A stretch of DNA of 43,663 nucleotides from positions 1 through 43,663 of the forward strand of contig JASJAN010000029.1 of assembly GCA_030066985.1 (NCBI GenBank), written 5' to 3'. The position numbers were made by a program, and so were the translations under genes. Origin of the DNA: Desulfobacterales bacterium. Its GTDB lineage: Bacteria; Desulfobacterota; Desulfobacteria; Desulfobacterales; JAHEIW01. Under the pieces are notes generated by a model that saw nothing but the letters and a program-made list of their open reading frames with translations, had not been told where the DNA came from and ran no database searches. Positions 15,661 through 24,440 of this stretch are shown here, piece by piece. Each line of letters begins with the position of its first letter. Position 1 is the stretch's first letter.

Positions 15661-17442
15661 ATGGATTATTTTAATATTTTAAATTTAAAGCAGGAGCCGT
15701 TTTCAAACTCACCGGACCCTGATTTTTTCTTTCATTCCCGGGAGCACCAGGAGTGCCTGCAGAAGCTGGAATTGTCGTTGCTGCTGCGCCGCGGCTTAAA
15801 TGTCATTATCGGCGACGTGGGAACCGGTAAAACCACGTTGTGCCGCCAACTCATCCGGCGTTTTGCCCGCCGCGATGAGATTACCACCCACTTGATTTTA
15901 GACCCTCACTTTGCCGATGCCCAGGAGGTACTGACTACGGTCGGTAAGTTGCTGATGGGCAATGATGTGAAGCTGCCCAGCAACGAATGGCAAATCAAAG
16001 AGCAGATCAAACAGCACCTGTTTAAAAGCGGTGTCCAGCAAGATAAAACCACTGTGCTGATCATCGACGAGGGCCAGAAAATCCCGCCTTTTTGCCTCGA
16101 GATTCTGCGCGAATTCTTAAATTATGAAACCAACGAATACAAATTGCTGCAAATTATTATATTTGCTCAAAAAGAATTCGAGAACACGATTAAAAAATAT
16201 GCCAATTTCGCCGACCGCATCAATCTGTATCATTATCTGAAGCCTTTAAATTTCCGCGATACGCGGTTGATGATCAAGTTCCGTCTGGAAAAGTCAAAGG
16301 ATACCCATAAGAAGCTTGACTTTTTCAGCTACCCGGCCATGCTCAAAATCTATCGGACCAGCGGTGGGTATCCCCGCAAAATCATTAACTTATGCCATCA
16401 TTGCATTCTGGCCATGATCGTCCAGAATCGCAAACGGATTAGCGCCGGGCTGGTTCGCTCCTGCATCAAACGCGCCTTTCCGGGTGAGCCGCGCCGCTGG
16501 AAAGGGGCAGTTGCCACTGCTGCTCTGGCCGTCGCAGCGGCCCTGATCTTTTTTGCTTTCCTGATGCCGGAAAAAATAAAGGCGCTATGGCCCCAGGGGC
16601 TTATGCTCAGTCAGAAGCAAACATTGCAGCCGGTCATTGCGCCGCCTGAAGGTAATCCAAGTGCTGCTGCTGAAACAACCGCCCAGCAGAACAACCCATC
16701 GGCATCGGAACCTGCCGTCGATTCCAATCAAGATACCCTTGCGGCCCAAGAAACCAGCCCTACTGATTCTCAAATCACGGTAGCCGAACAGACAAGCGTC
16801 GCGGAAAACACGCAAACGTCAACTGCGCCTGCTGCAAGCGGCGAAATGCCTTCAATAGCGGCATTAAGCACGACGGTTCAGCAAGCTTCCAAACCAGCCA
16901 ATCCGATTGAAGGCCAAAAAACCTATGGGCCTATTTTGGGCAATATTACGCTGAAACGCTATGATACCCTGTCGTTTGTGATTCAGATGGTATACGGCAG
17001 CTTCAATTCAAAGTATTTTCGCTCTGTGATTCTGGCCAATCCGGCAATAGATGATCCTGATCTGGTGGATGTGGATCAGGCGATTGCCATGCCGGCCATT
17101 CCGGTTTCGGTGAGAACTGCAGACCAAAGCGCGTGGTGGGTCCTGCTCGATGAAAAAGACGATCTGGACAAAGCCTATCATTTTTTACGCGACTACCCGG
17201 CCACCGCACCCCCGGCGCGCATGATACCCTATTGGAACCCTCAGTCAGGTAACCGCTTTGCAATTGTTCTCAAAGCGTATTTTTACAGTGCGGATGCTGC
17301 GCTGGAAAAATTAAGCGGCCTGCCGGAAGAGTTGGCGCCGGGAGGCAAAGTGTTGTCGAGTTGGAATGACAATAGCGTTTTTTTTGCGAACCCGTTTGCA
17401 CGCTTTTCGCAGGATACAACGCTCCAGGCTCAGGAAGAGTAA
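15661..17442 (+). CDS. mshM: MshM/ExeA-like AAA ATPase with periplasmic LysM and SPOR-like regions
   Basis: A 593-residue membrane ATPase. Residues 1-275 are an ExeA-family AAA domain (Walker A GDVGTGKTT at 51-59, Walker B VLIIDEGQ at 132-139, the conserved FSNSPDPDFFF near the start). One membrane helix (about 282-303) is followed by a Gln/Ala/Thr-rich periplasmic linker to about 415, a LysM-like unit (about 425-475, LKRYDTLSFVIQMVYG then ILANPAIDDPDLV) and a SPOR-like C-terminus (about 520-575, FAIVLKAYFYSADAALEKL). ExeA/GspA proteins bind peptidoglycan and help place the secretin; the LysM and SPOR-like regions suggest the same here. MshM itself is usually only the ATPase part. The ATG has no obvious ribosome-binding site. 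Confidence 0.87.
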   Translation: MDYFNILNLKQEPFSNSPDPDFFFHSREHQECLQKLELSLLLRRGLNVIIGDVGTGKTTLCRQLIRRFARRDEITTHLILDPHFADAQEVLTTVGKLLMGNDVKLPSNEWQIKEQIKQHLFKSGVQQDKTTVLIIDEGQKIPPFCLEILREFLNYETNEYKLLQIIIFAQKEFENTIKKYANFADRINLYHYLKPLNFRDTRLMIKFRLEKSKDTHKKLDFFSYPAMLKIYRTSGGYPRKIINLCHHCILAMIVQNRKRISAGLVRSCIKRAFPGEPRRWKGAVATAALAVAAALIFFAFLMPEKIKALWPQGLMLSQKQTLQPVIAPPEGNPSAAAETTAQQNNPSASEPAVDSNQDTLAAQETSPTDSQITVAEQTSVAENTQTSTAPAASGEMPSIAALSTTVQQASKPANPIEGQKTYGPILGNITLKRYDTLSFVIQMVYGSFNSKYFRSVILANPAIDDPDLVDVDQAIAMPAIPVSVRTADQSAWWVLLDEKDDLDKAYHFLRDYPATAPPARMIPYWNPQSGNRFAIVLKAYFYSADAALEKLSGLPEELAPGGKVLSSWNDNSVFFANPFARFSQDTTLQAQEE

Positions 17443-17520
17443 GACCGGCCGGCCAAAGATGCCGACCGTCTGATAAGCTTGTGTGAGTATCCGACACGTT
17501 AACCATAAGAGAGATCTAAA

Positions 17521-19224
17521 GTGAAAGCACGTAAAAAATTAGGAGAAATTCTGGTTGAAGGCGGGTTGCTCACCCAGGAGCAGCTCGAAAAAGCACTACC
17601 ATATCAGAAAAAGAGCAAACTGAAACTGGGCCAATTTCTGGTGCGCGAGGGCATCGTCAGCGAATCCCAGATCGTGGATCTGGTATCCAGCCAGTTAAAA
17701 TTGGAAAAATACCGGCCGGATAAATTTACGGTGGACGTGGAGCTGGCTCAGCTGCTCTCAGCTGAAATTGCGCATCGCTGCCAGGCGGCACCGTTGAAAA
17801 AAAGCGGGCTGTTGCTCACCGTTGCCATGACCGATCCGCTGGACATCAATTCTCTGGATACGATCGAAGTCTATACCAACTGTGAAGTGGAAGCGGTTAT
17901 TTGCACCGAGCAGCACCTTAACCAGCTACTGACTACTGTCTACGGCACCTATTCCGGCATCGGCGATGTTCTCGAGGACATGGAGGAAATGGAAATTGAC
18001 AAGAGTGCCGAGAAAACCACCAGTCTTGATGATGTCGAGGTCAGCTCACTGCAGGGTATGGCCGAAGAAGCCCCGGTGGTCCGTCTGGTCAACTCCATTC
18101 TTTCACAGGGCGTTCGTGAAGGCTGCAGTGATATCCATATCAGCCCAGAGAAACAATATGTTCAGGTACGTTTCCGCGTGGACGGCAAGCTTCACGAGGT
18201 GCCCGCCCCTCCCAAGGGCATGTTTCTGCCGATCATCTCGCGTCTGAAAATTTTGGCCAACATGGACATTGCTGTTTCCAGAATTCCCCAGGATGGGCGC
18301 TTCACAGTAAAGATGAAAAACAAAGACATTAATATCCGTGCGTCCACCATTCCCTCCATTCACGGGGAAAACATGGTGCTGCGTCTGCTGGACACCAGCA
18401 ACAGCATCTATTCGTTGGAGCGGCTGGGCATGACAGAAAAAGATCGCGCCAATCTTGAAAAAATGATTGTCAAACCCCACGGCATGATATTGAGCACCGG
18501 GCCTACGGGAAGCGGAAAAAGTACCAGCCTGTATTCGATCTTGAAGAAAATCAACCAGCCGGAAGTTCACATTATCACCGTTGAAGACCCGGTTGAGTAC
18601 CGCATCGAAAAAATTAGACAGGTACAATTAAATCGCAAAGCCGGCATGTCGTTTGCCAGCGGGTTGCGGTCCATTCTACGCCAGGATCCGGATGTTATCA
18701 TGGTAGGTGAGATTCGTGACAGTGAAACCGCAACCCTGGCTGTGCAAGCGGCTCTAACCGGCCATATGGTGTTCAGCACGCTGCATACCAATGACGCTGC
18801 CGGCGCCATTACGCGCTTCATCGACATGGGCATCGAGCCGTTTCTGGTCTCTTCGACCATGACGGTATCTTTTGCCCAACGGCTGGTTCGAAAAGTATGC
18901 CCCAATTGCATGACCAACTATGAGCCCTCAAAAGAAATATTGAAATCCTGGGGGATTAACAACAAAGCCCACGCTAATTTTGTGCAGGGCAAAGGTTGTT
19001 TTAACTGCATGCACACCGGTTATAAGGGACGTACCGGTGTCTATGAGGTGATGACCATCAATGATGAGATCAAGGACCTGATTTTAAAACGGCAATCCTC
19101 GCATGCGATTCATCAGGCCGCCATAAATTCCGGTAGCTTTACGTCGTTGAAAGAAAACGCCGCTGAAAAAGCCCTCAAGGGCATTACCACACTGGAAGAG
19201 GCTGGGTCAGCGGTACTCCTTTAA
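17521..19224 (+). CDS. mshE: MshE-like pilus extension ATPase (PilB/GspE family)
   Basis: A 567-residue secretion ATPase that powers pilus assembly. The N-terminal MshEN domain (1-60) has the repeated pattern LGxxL-G-L-QL-AL-Q ending in LG, the known c-di-GMP binding fold; the residue before the first LG is Lys6 rather than the usual Arg. A second N-terminal subdomain leads to the GspE core with Walker A GPTGSGKS (327-334), Asp box, Walker B (IMVGEIRD) and His box (STLHTNDA). A zinc-binding CPNC and CFNC pair sits near the C-terminus, as in PilB and MshE. Start: GTG at 17521, 78 bp after the MshM-like gene. No PilT retraction ATPase is present in the window. Confidence 0.94.
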   Translation: MKARKKLGEILVEGGLLTQEQLEKALPYQKKSKLKLGQFLVREGIVSESQIVDLVSSQLKLEKYRPDKFTVDVELAQLLSAEIAHRCQAAPLKKSGLLLTVAMTDPLDINSLDTIEVYTNCEVEAVICTEQHLNQLLTTVYGTYSGIGDVLEDMEEMEIDKSAEKTTSLDDVEVSSLQGMAEEAPVVRLVNSILSQGVREGCSDIHISPEKQYVQVRFRVDGKLHEVPAPPKGMFLPIISRLKILANMDIAVSRIPQDGRFTVKMKNKDINIRASTIPSIHGENMVLRLLDTSNSIYSLERLGMTEKDRANLEKMIVKPHGMILSTGPTGSGKSTSLYSILKKINQPEVHIITVEDPVEYRIEKIRQVQLNRKAGMSFASGLRSILRQDPDVIMVGEIRDSETATLAVQAALTGHMVFSTLHTNDAAGAITRFIDMGIEPFLVSSTMTVSFAQRLVRKVCPNCMTNYEPSKEILKSWGINNKAHANFVQGKGCFNCMHTGYKGRTGVYEVMTINDEIKDLILKRQSSHAIHQAAINSGSFTSLKENAAEKALKGITTLEEAGSAVLL

Positions 19225-19535
19225 TCTAAATTGATCGTTTCAAATTATAAAATAGGACTATTTATAGGAAAGGAATTCTGCCTTATTTTTGTTTTTTTAA
19301 TTTGAAACCCTTCGGGCTTGCCGATCTCACCGCATCTACTGTGTTAGATGCCGTTCCGCATAGAAAACTATAGCGAAACGACATCTGCAGTGTAGCTGCG
19401 GCAACCTCGACAAGCGCTCAACTTAGATTTAATTTTGCGGGTTGCGCGTTTTCGCTGCCAGCAGCTACTAACCCAGTAACAAATGACCTTGGATAAGCAA
19501 CCTCTGAACCTTTGAACCTCTGAGCGAGGAACGAG
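19225..19535. other. Spacer between MshE-like and MshG-like genes
   Basis: 311 bp without a gene. A hairpin GCATCTA (19332-19338) with TAGATGC (19345-19351), loop CTGTGT, has no U-tract. A GAACC-type short-repeat array (about 19499-19525) lies just before the next gene. Otherwise nothing recognised. Confidence 0.5.
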
Positions 19536-20756
19536 ATGCCAACATATCAGTACGAGGCGATTACCGAAACCGGCGCCACCACCAGCGGTGAGATCGAAGC
19601 CGATTCTCCGGAAGCTGCAAACAGCCTGCTGGCAGCCCGGGGCTACATCCCCACCCAGGTAAAAACCGAGCAAGCGGCCATTAGTAGTTTTCAGATGTCG
19701 AAAATCAGGGAATTGTTGTCGCCGGTCAAGGCGCCTGAATTGATCCTTTTTACCAAACAGTTCAAAACCATGTTCAACGCCGGGGTGTCCATGATCAGCA
19801 TGCTCGAGATCCTGGAAGAACAGACCGAAAATCCCCGCCTGCGGGCTATCCTCGGTAGGATGCACCAGGATATCAAAGAAGGCGCCAGTCTTCATGAAGC
19901 TTTTAGCAATCACCCCAAGGTGTTTTCACCCTTGTACTGCAGCATGATCAAAGCCGGCGAGGCCAGTGGGGCGCTGCCGGATGTGCTCGACCGCTTGGTC
20001 TATATCATCGAACACGAGCATCAGGTCAAATCGGATATCAAATCCGCCTTTACATATCCGATAATCGTGGTGGTCTTTTTGTTCACGGCATTTTTGATCC
20101 TGATCACCCAGGTGATTCCCAAATTTGCCAAGATTTTTGAAAACGCCGGGCTGCAATTGCCCCTGCCGACCCAGATTTGCATTCTGCTTTACAAACTTTT
20201 ATTTAATTACTGGTATATCATTATCGGCGCTGCTGTCTTGATCGCGATGGGTTTGTATTATTATTTAAAAACAAAGCAGGGCAAATTCGCGCGGGATACG
20301 TTATTCATGAAGATTCCGCTGATCGGGCCTTTGTTTATCAAAAGTGCCGTGTCACGCTTTGCCAGTATTTTTTCAATCCTACAGGCCAGTGGTGTCGATG
20401 TGCTGGAATCGATGGACATGCTATCGGAAACCATTGGCAATGCCGCCATCGGCAATGAGCTAGAGAACATCAAAGATCGTCTGGCTGAGGGACGCGGCAT
20501 TGCAGGCCCTTTGAGCGAGACTAAGTACTTCACGCCCATGCTCATCAATATGGTGGCCATCGGCGAGGAATCTGGCAATCTGGAATCCATGATGCAGGAA
20601 GTCGCCAGCCATTATGATACCGAAGTGGAGTATTCAATGAAAAAAATGTCAGAGGCCATTGGCCCGCTGCTGACCATCGGGCTGGCGGCAGTGGTCGGTT
20701 TTTTCGCCTTGGCGATATTCCTGCCGATGTGGGATCTGACGTTGATTGCCAGATAG
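19536..20756 (+). CDS. mshG: MshG/PilC-like inner-membrane pilus platform protein
   Basis: A 406-residue GspF-family protein. It has the short N-terminal YQYEAITETGATTSGEIEAD segment typical of PilC/GspF, then two T2SSF domains (about 68-190 and 270-395), each followed by membrane helices (around 168-190, 220-240 and 375-395). The conserved ISMLEILEEQTENPRL and GEASGALPDVLDRL in the first domain and the matching GEESGNLESMM in the second are visible. It is the platform on which the MshE-like ATPase acts. The ATG is preceded by GAGGA. It lies in the expected MSHA position after mshE. Confidence 0.94.
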   Translation: MPTYQYEAITETGATTSGEIEADSPEAANSLLAARGYIPTQVKTEQAAISSFQMSKIRELLSPVKAPELILFTKQFKTMFNAGVSMISMLEILEEQTENPRLRAILGRMHQDIKEGASLHEAFSNHPKVFSPLYCSMIKAGEASGALPDVLDRLVYIIEHEHQVKSDIKSAFTYPIIVVVFLFTAFLILITQVIPKFAKIFENAGLQLPLPTQICILLYKLLFNYWYIIIGAAVLIAMGLYYYLKTKQGKFARDTLFMKIPLIGPLFIKSAVSRFASIFSILQASGVDVLESMDMLSETIGNAAIGNELENIKDRLAEGRGIAGPLSETKYFTPMLINMVAIGEESGNLESMMQEVASHYDTEVEYSMKKMSEAIGPLLTIGLAAVVGFFALAIFLPMWDLTLIAR

Positions 20757-20762
20757 TAAAGC

Positions 20763-20919
20763 GGGTTTCAGGTTTCAGTGTTCAGGTGTCAGGGCACTAA
20801 TGTTCATACAGGAGCCTGAAATCACTACTTGTTTTTGTTTAAAGCCAACGGGTAAAGAGGCTAGCAAAAGGCCATGGGGCCCGAGAGCCTGACACCTGAC
20901 ATCCGACACCTGACACCTA
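20763..20919. repeat. Inverted array of TTTCAGGTG-type units
   Basis: Left arm 20763-20795 (units such as GGTTTCAGTG and TTCAGGTGTC) and right arm 20887-20919 (units such as CTGACACC and CCGACACC) are imperfect inverse copies about 90 bp apart. The right arm ends seven bases before the start codon of the sigma54 activator gene. Confidence 0.65.
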
Positions 20920-20926
20920 AATTAAG

Positions 20927-22264
20927 ATGCGTCAATCACGATTTTATATCAGCCTCTACATCATCATTCCTTTTATTATCACCGGATTGACGGTCCTGGC
21001 GGCCATCATTTCCTTCCGGCTGACCAAATACAGCCTCACCCAGGGTTTGGAATCCGCCCAGCCGATTTTCTGGTTGATTCTCATACTGGGTGCTACCGCC
21101 TTTGCCACTGGATTTTTGCTCGTTCGATTTATATTGAAACCCGTTGAGCTTTTTGTGAGAAAAGCGCGCAAGCTGGCCTCGCTTTCCGGCGAGAAAACCA
21201 ACACCAAAAAGGACTGGTCGATTGATCATATCGATCAATTCGCCAGCGTGTTTGATCGGGTCACATCGGTTCTCAGCCGCATGGATGCGCGCCATTTTTT
21301 TCCGGATATTATCGGCGAGAGCCTGGCCATGCGGGGCTTGCTGGGCCTGATCAAAAAGGTCGCGCCCTCGGATTCGACGGTCTTGATCCTCGGCGAAAGC
21401 GGCACCGGCAAGGAGCTGGTGGCGACCAGTATCTTTGAAAACAGCGACCGCCAGGGCAAGCCCTTTATCAAGCTCAACTGCGCCGCGATTCCCGAGGAGC
21501 TTCTGGAAAGTGAATTGTTCGGCCACGAAAAGGGCGCCTTTACCGGCGCCACCAAGTTCAAGCCCGGTAAATTTGACATGGCGCACAAAGGCACCATTTT
21601 TCTGGACGAAATCGGTGATATGCCCTTAAACCTGCAGTCCAAAATTCTGCGCGTCATCCAGGAAAAGGAGTTTTACCGTGTGGGCGGCAGCAGCACCATC
21701 AAAGTGGATGTGCGCTTTGTCGCTTCCACCAATCAGAACCTGGAAAAAATGGTTCAGGAAGGCCAATTCAGAGAGGACCTCTTCTATCGCCTGAACGTCT
21801 TTACCCTGCACCTGCCACCGCTGCGCGAGCGTAAAGAAGACATCCCTCTGCTGGTTGATTATATTTTGCAGCATCTTTCCAAAAAGGTCGAGATCTCATC
21901 GGTGGCCCTGCAAATGATCATGGCCTATGCCTGGCCGGGCAATATCCGGGAGCTCAAAAACGTTGTCGAAAGCGCGGCCGTGATTGCCGAAGACGGATTT
22001 ATCGAGCCCGCCCAGCTGCCCGCAAAAGTCACCGGTGTTTTCAATAACAGCGAATCCAACAGCGTATCACTGCCCGCCGCCAACCTGCCGCTGGACGAGC
22101 GTCTCAGGGAAATCGAAAAAAGCATGATCATCGAAGCCCTACGCAAAACCGGTGGTGTCCAGGTCAGGGCCACCGAGCTGCTGGGAATCAACCAGCGCAG
22201 CCTGTGGCACCGCATCAAAAAACACGGTATCGATGTCAAAAGCATCAAAAACAACGAAATTTGA
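20927..22264 (+). CDS. Membrane-anchored sigma54-dependent activator of the pilus locus
   Basis: A 445-residue NtrC-family activator with two N-terminal membrane helices (about 8-30 and 48-70) and a HAMP-like linker (about 70-120) in place of a receiver domain. The AAA+ core follows: Walker A GESGTGKE (156-163), GAFTGA (203-208), Walker [21 protein letters not shown] and WPGNIREL. The C-terminal Fis-type helix-turn-helix reads [23 protein letters not shown]. The next genes are two pilins behind a sigma54 promoter 140 bp downstream, so it probably controls them, with the membrane part sensing an envelope signal or pilin level. No clear ribosome-binding site is visible; a repeat array lies directly before the ATG. 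Confidence 0.92.
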   Translation: MRQSRFYISLYIIIPFIITGLTVLAAIISFRLTKYSLTQGLESAQPIFWLILILGATAFATGFLLVRFILKPVELFVRKARKLASLSGEKTNTKKDWSIDHIDQFASVFDRVTSVLSRMDARHFFPDIIGESLAMRGLLGLIKKVAPSDSTVLILGESGTGKELVATSIFENSDRQGKPFIKLNCAAIPEELLESELFGHEKGAFTGATKFKPGKFDMAHKGTIFLDEIGDMPLNLQSKILRVIQEKEFYRVGGSSTIKVDVRFVASTNQNLEKMVQEGQFREDLFYRLNVFTLHLPPLRERKEDIPLLVDYILQHLSKKVEISSVALQMIMAYAWPGNIRELKNVVESAAVIAEDGFIEPAQLPAKVTGVFNNSESNSVSLPAANLPLDERLREIEKSMIIEALRKTGGVQVRATELLGINQRSLWHRIKKHGIDVKSIKNNEI

Positions 22265-22280
22265 TGCTTTGCCCTGCCAA

Positions 22281-22303
22281 TATTCTTCAAATTTTGAAGA
22301 ATA
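22281..22303. promoter_or_regulatory. 23-bp palindrome, candidate activator binding site
   Basis: Perfect 11-bp arms TATTCTTCAAA and TTTGAAGAATA flank one T, 17 bp after the activator gene and about 105 bp upstream of the sigma54 promoter, a usual place for an enhancer-binding site. The core matches the palindrome at 9908-9924. There is no U-tract. Assignment as enhancer is inferred. Confidence 0.5.
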
Positions 22304-22407
22304 CTCACAAATTGTAAACTAGGGTCAAATCATCATTTATTGGTGTTATTTTTATAACTAATTGAAATTTATATATATAAGTTTAATTCAACGAATCTTC
22401 AAGATTA

Positions 22408-22424
22408 TTGGCATTATTTATGCA
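22408..22424 (+). promoter_or_regulatory. Sigma54 (-24/-12) promoter of the pilin genes
   Basis: TTGGCATTATTTATGCA has GG at 22410-22411 and GC at 22422-22423, exactly the 12-base spacing required, and fits TGGCAY-N5-TTGCA with one mismatch in each half. It lies in AT-rich DNA 120 bp before the first pilin and downstream of a sigma54 activator gene. The predicted start would be near 22435, giving a leader of about 110 nt with a possible stem (22446-22452 with 22482-22488). Confidence 0.8.
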
Positions 22425-22543
22425 GATATGTGGCCTGTCAGCACCCGCAGATCATCCGAAAAGGGGGAATTTTGCGGTTGAATCTGCGAGGTTATTACGC
22501 TATTGATTGCAATGGCATACCATGGAAGGAAGGAGTAGGGGTT

Positions 22544-22930
22544 ATGAAAAAGCAAACTATCTTAGACAATGAGCAGGGTTTCACGCTGGTAGAAATTATC
22601 GCGGTTTTGATCATACTGGGAATTCTGGCTGCTGTGGCCGTACCGCGCTATATCGACCTGGAAGCCAATGCGCAGGAAAGAGCCATTGACGCCGGCATAT
22701 CGGAACTAAACGGCAGAGAAAGTCTTACCTGGGCAGATGAAAAGATTAATTCCACCGGTTATGTTGATGATGCTACAACTTTTGGAAGAGTCGACACTAG
22801 TTTGGGAACTGAATACAGCTGGTCGGTAGGACCTGCCGCTACCGGTGGCACCCTGGATTTTAAAAATGCATCGGTAGCTTTGACCCGATCAGCATCAACG
22901 GTGAGTCAGCCAGCAGTGTGGAGCCGTTAA
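22544..22930 (+). CDS. Type IV prepilin, first of two
   Basis: A 128-residue class III (type IV-like) prepilin. Leader of 12 residues ending in Gly, then FTLVEIIAVLIILGILAAVAVPRY, with Glu5 of the mature protein present. The mature protein is about 116 residues and has no cysteine, so it lacks the C-terminal disulfide of classical MSHA and type IV pilins; it ends in PAVWSR. Start: the ATG at 22544 has AAGGAG eight bases upstream; upstream in-frame codons lie in the leader RNA. It is likely the major pilin because it follows the sigma54 promoter. It is paralogous to the next gene along its whole length (shared NGRE-LTW, DTSLG-Y-W and GGTL segments). Confidence 0.92.
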   Translation: MKKQTILDNEQGFTLVEIIAVLIILGILAAVAVPRYIDLEANAQERAIDAGISELNGRESLTWADEKINSTGYVDDATTFGRVDTSLGTEYSWSVGPAATGGTLDFKNASVALTRSASTVSQPAVWSR

Positions 22931-22971
22931 CAGCTTAGGAACCCTGTTTAATAAGTCTGCACACACCGAGA

Positions 22972-23352
22972 ATGGATACGCTTAGAGCGGACAGGGGATT
23001 CACCTTACTTGAAATTATCGCCACTTTGGTGATTTTGAGCATACTGGCGGCGGTGGCCATTCCTCGCTATATCAGCCTGGATGAAAGCGCCAAGCAAAAG
23101 GCCATCAATGCCGGCATCGCCGAGCTCAACGGACGCGAAATCCTGACCTGGTCGAATCTGAAAATCGGCAACAGTTATCAGGACGACGCCTCCTTATTTC
23201 CGCTGATGGATACCTCTCTGGGTATCGATTACACCTGGAGCGGCGTCGGCCCGGACGCCAGCGGGGGAACGCTGAGCTTTCAGCAAAGCGCCGGTGTATC
23301 TTTATCCCGGACGATATCCACCACCGTTCGGCCCGGGGTTTGGTCGCGCTAA
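22972..23352 (+). CDS. Type IV prepilin, second of two
   Basis: A 126-residue prepilin paralogous to the preceding one. Leader MDTLRADRG, then FTLLEIIATLVILSILAAVAIPRY with Glu5. The globular part shares LNGREILTW, MDTSLGIDYTW, GGTLSF and the ending GVWSR with its neighbour and also has no cysteine. The tandem arrangement suggests a recent duplication followed by divergence. It begins 41 bp after the first pilin, with a poor ribosome-binding site, so it is probably made at a lower level, and a strong terminator follows. Whether it is a minor pilin or an alternative major subunit cannot be told from sequence. Confidence 0.9.
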   Translation: MDTLRADRGFTLLEIIATLVILSILAAVAIPRYISLDESAKQKAINAGIAELNGREILTWSNLKIGNSYQDDASLFPLMDTSLGIDYTWSGVGPDASGGTLSFQQSAGVSLSRTISTTVRPGVWSR

Positions 23353-23393
23353 CTTTATGGCCGATTAAGCCTGAACAAATTAGCTTCAGCATG

Positions 23394-23428
23394 AAAAAGA
23401 GCAGCGCATCTACGCTGCTCTTTTTTTT
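23394..23428 (+). terminator. Intrinsic terminator after the pilin pair
   Basis: Perfect 9-bp stem AGAGCAGCG (23398-23406) with CGCTGCTCT (23413-23421), six-base loop CATCTA, followed by a run of eight T (23421-23428); an A-run precedes the stem. It marks the end of the pilus locus. Confidence 0.95.
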
Positions 23429-23531
23429 GTGGGGAGCAAGCGGCGATAAGCGGCAGAATCGGATGCCCGCTCGCGGGCGCTTTTGGGCTTGCCGGAATGG
23501 ATTCCTGTGTTATATTTGGAACAGATTTCTT

Positions 23532-23611
23532 CACGCAAAGACGCCAAGGCGTAAAGATCATTTGGTTTTTCCCCTTAATTCATTTCTTTGCGATCTTTGC
23601 GGCTTTGCGAG
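23532..23611. repeat. Inverted array of CGCAAAG-type 9-mers
   Basis: Left arm 23532-23559 (units CACGCAAAG, ACGCCAAGG, CGTAAAGAT) and right arm 23586-23611 (units TTTGCGATC and TTTGCGGC) are inverse copies with a 26-bp centre. The same class recurs at 37296-37373. Unlike the GACAGGATT elements there are no inner hairpins. With the terminator it fills most of the 23353-23684 gap. Confidence 0.75.
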
Positions 23612-23684
23612 AAAATAAACACCAACAAATCCATAGCCAACAGGAAACCAATACGGTATCCTGAATTATTGAAAGGGTCCTTTT

Positions 23685-24440
23685 ATGAAACTGGCAGTCA
23701 GCGGTAAGGGCGGTGTCGGAAAAACCACATTTGCGTCTTTGATGATTCGAACCCTCAACGCCGAAGGAAAACGCGTTCTGGCCATCGATGCCGACCCGGA
23801 CGCCAACCTGGCGGCCGGCGTAGGAATTGCCGATGCGGATAAAATCGTGCCCATCGCCGAAATGGAAGACCTCGTCTTTGAAAGAACCGGTGCCAAGCCC
23901 GGCAGCATCGGCGGATACTTCAAACTTAACCCCAAAGTGGATGATCTGCCCGATGAGATCTCGGTTAAGTTTGACGGCATCAAGCTGATGCGCCTGGGTG
24001 GCATTAAAAAAGGCGGCTCCGGCTGTATCTGCCCGGAAAGCTCGCTGCTCAGGGCCCTGGTCATGCACATTGTGCTGGCCCGCGACGAAGTGGTGGTCAT
24101 GGATATGGAAGCCGGCATCGAGCACCTGGGGCGGGCAACGGCCAAAGCGGTGGACAAACTGATTGTGGTCGTGGAGCCAGGCCGGCGTAGTATCGATACG
24201 GCCGAGCACATCCGCAAGCTGGCCGGCGAAATCGGGTTGAGCCACATAGCGGTGGTCGGCAACAAAGTGCGCGGTCCCCAGGATGAAGCTTTCTTGAAAA
24301 CTCACCTGGATGATTTTGAATTTTTGGGTTTTCTGCCCTATGACGAGGCGCTGATTGAAGCGGATCTCAACGGGGCCTCCCCTTTTGATGTGGACTCACC
24401 TTCTAAAGCCAAAGTCCAGACGATGATCTCAAAACTCTGA
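23685..24440 (+). CDS. CooC-like MinD-family nickel/metal-insertion ATPase
   Basis: A 251-residue P-loop ATPase of the CooC branch. Deviant Walker A KGGVGKTT (8-15), the following DADPDANL segment, and the CooC-type GSGCICPE motif with C114 and C116, which in CooC binds metal at the dimer interface, are present; VVVMDMEAGIEHLGR is also typical. CooC matures Ni-containing carbon monoxide dehydrogenase, but no CODH or acetyl-CoA synthase gene lies in this window, so the client must be elsewhere or different. The stop codon overlaps the start of the helicase gene (TGATG), indicating translational coupling. Confidence 0.88.
   Translation: MKLAVSGKGGVGKTTFASLMIRTLNAEGKRVLAIDADPDANLAAGVGIADADKIVPIAEMEDLVFERTGAKPGSIGGYFKLNPKVDDLPDEISVKFDGIKLMRLGGIKKGGSGCICPESSLLRALVMHIVLARDEVVVMDMEAGIEHLGRATAKAVDKLIVVVEPGRRSIDTAEHIRKLAGEIGLSHIAVVGNKVRGPQDEAFLKTHLDDFEFLGFLPYDEALIEADLNGASPFDVDSPSKAKVQTMISKL

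Noticed and set aside
23580-24305. Long minus-strand frame of 241 codons opposite the CooC-like gene
   Set aside because: The plus-strand frame has clear CooC motifs; the minus frame is a shadow with no domain.
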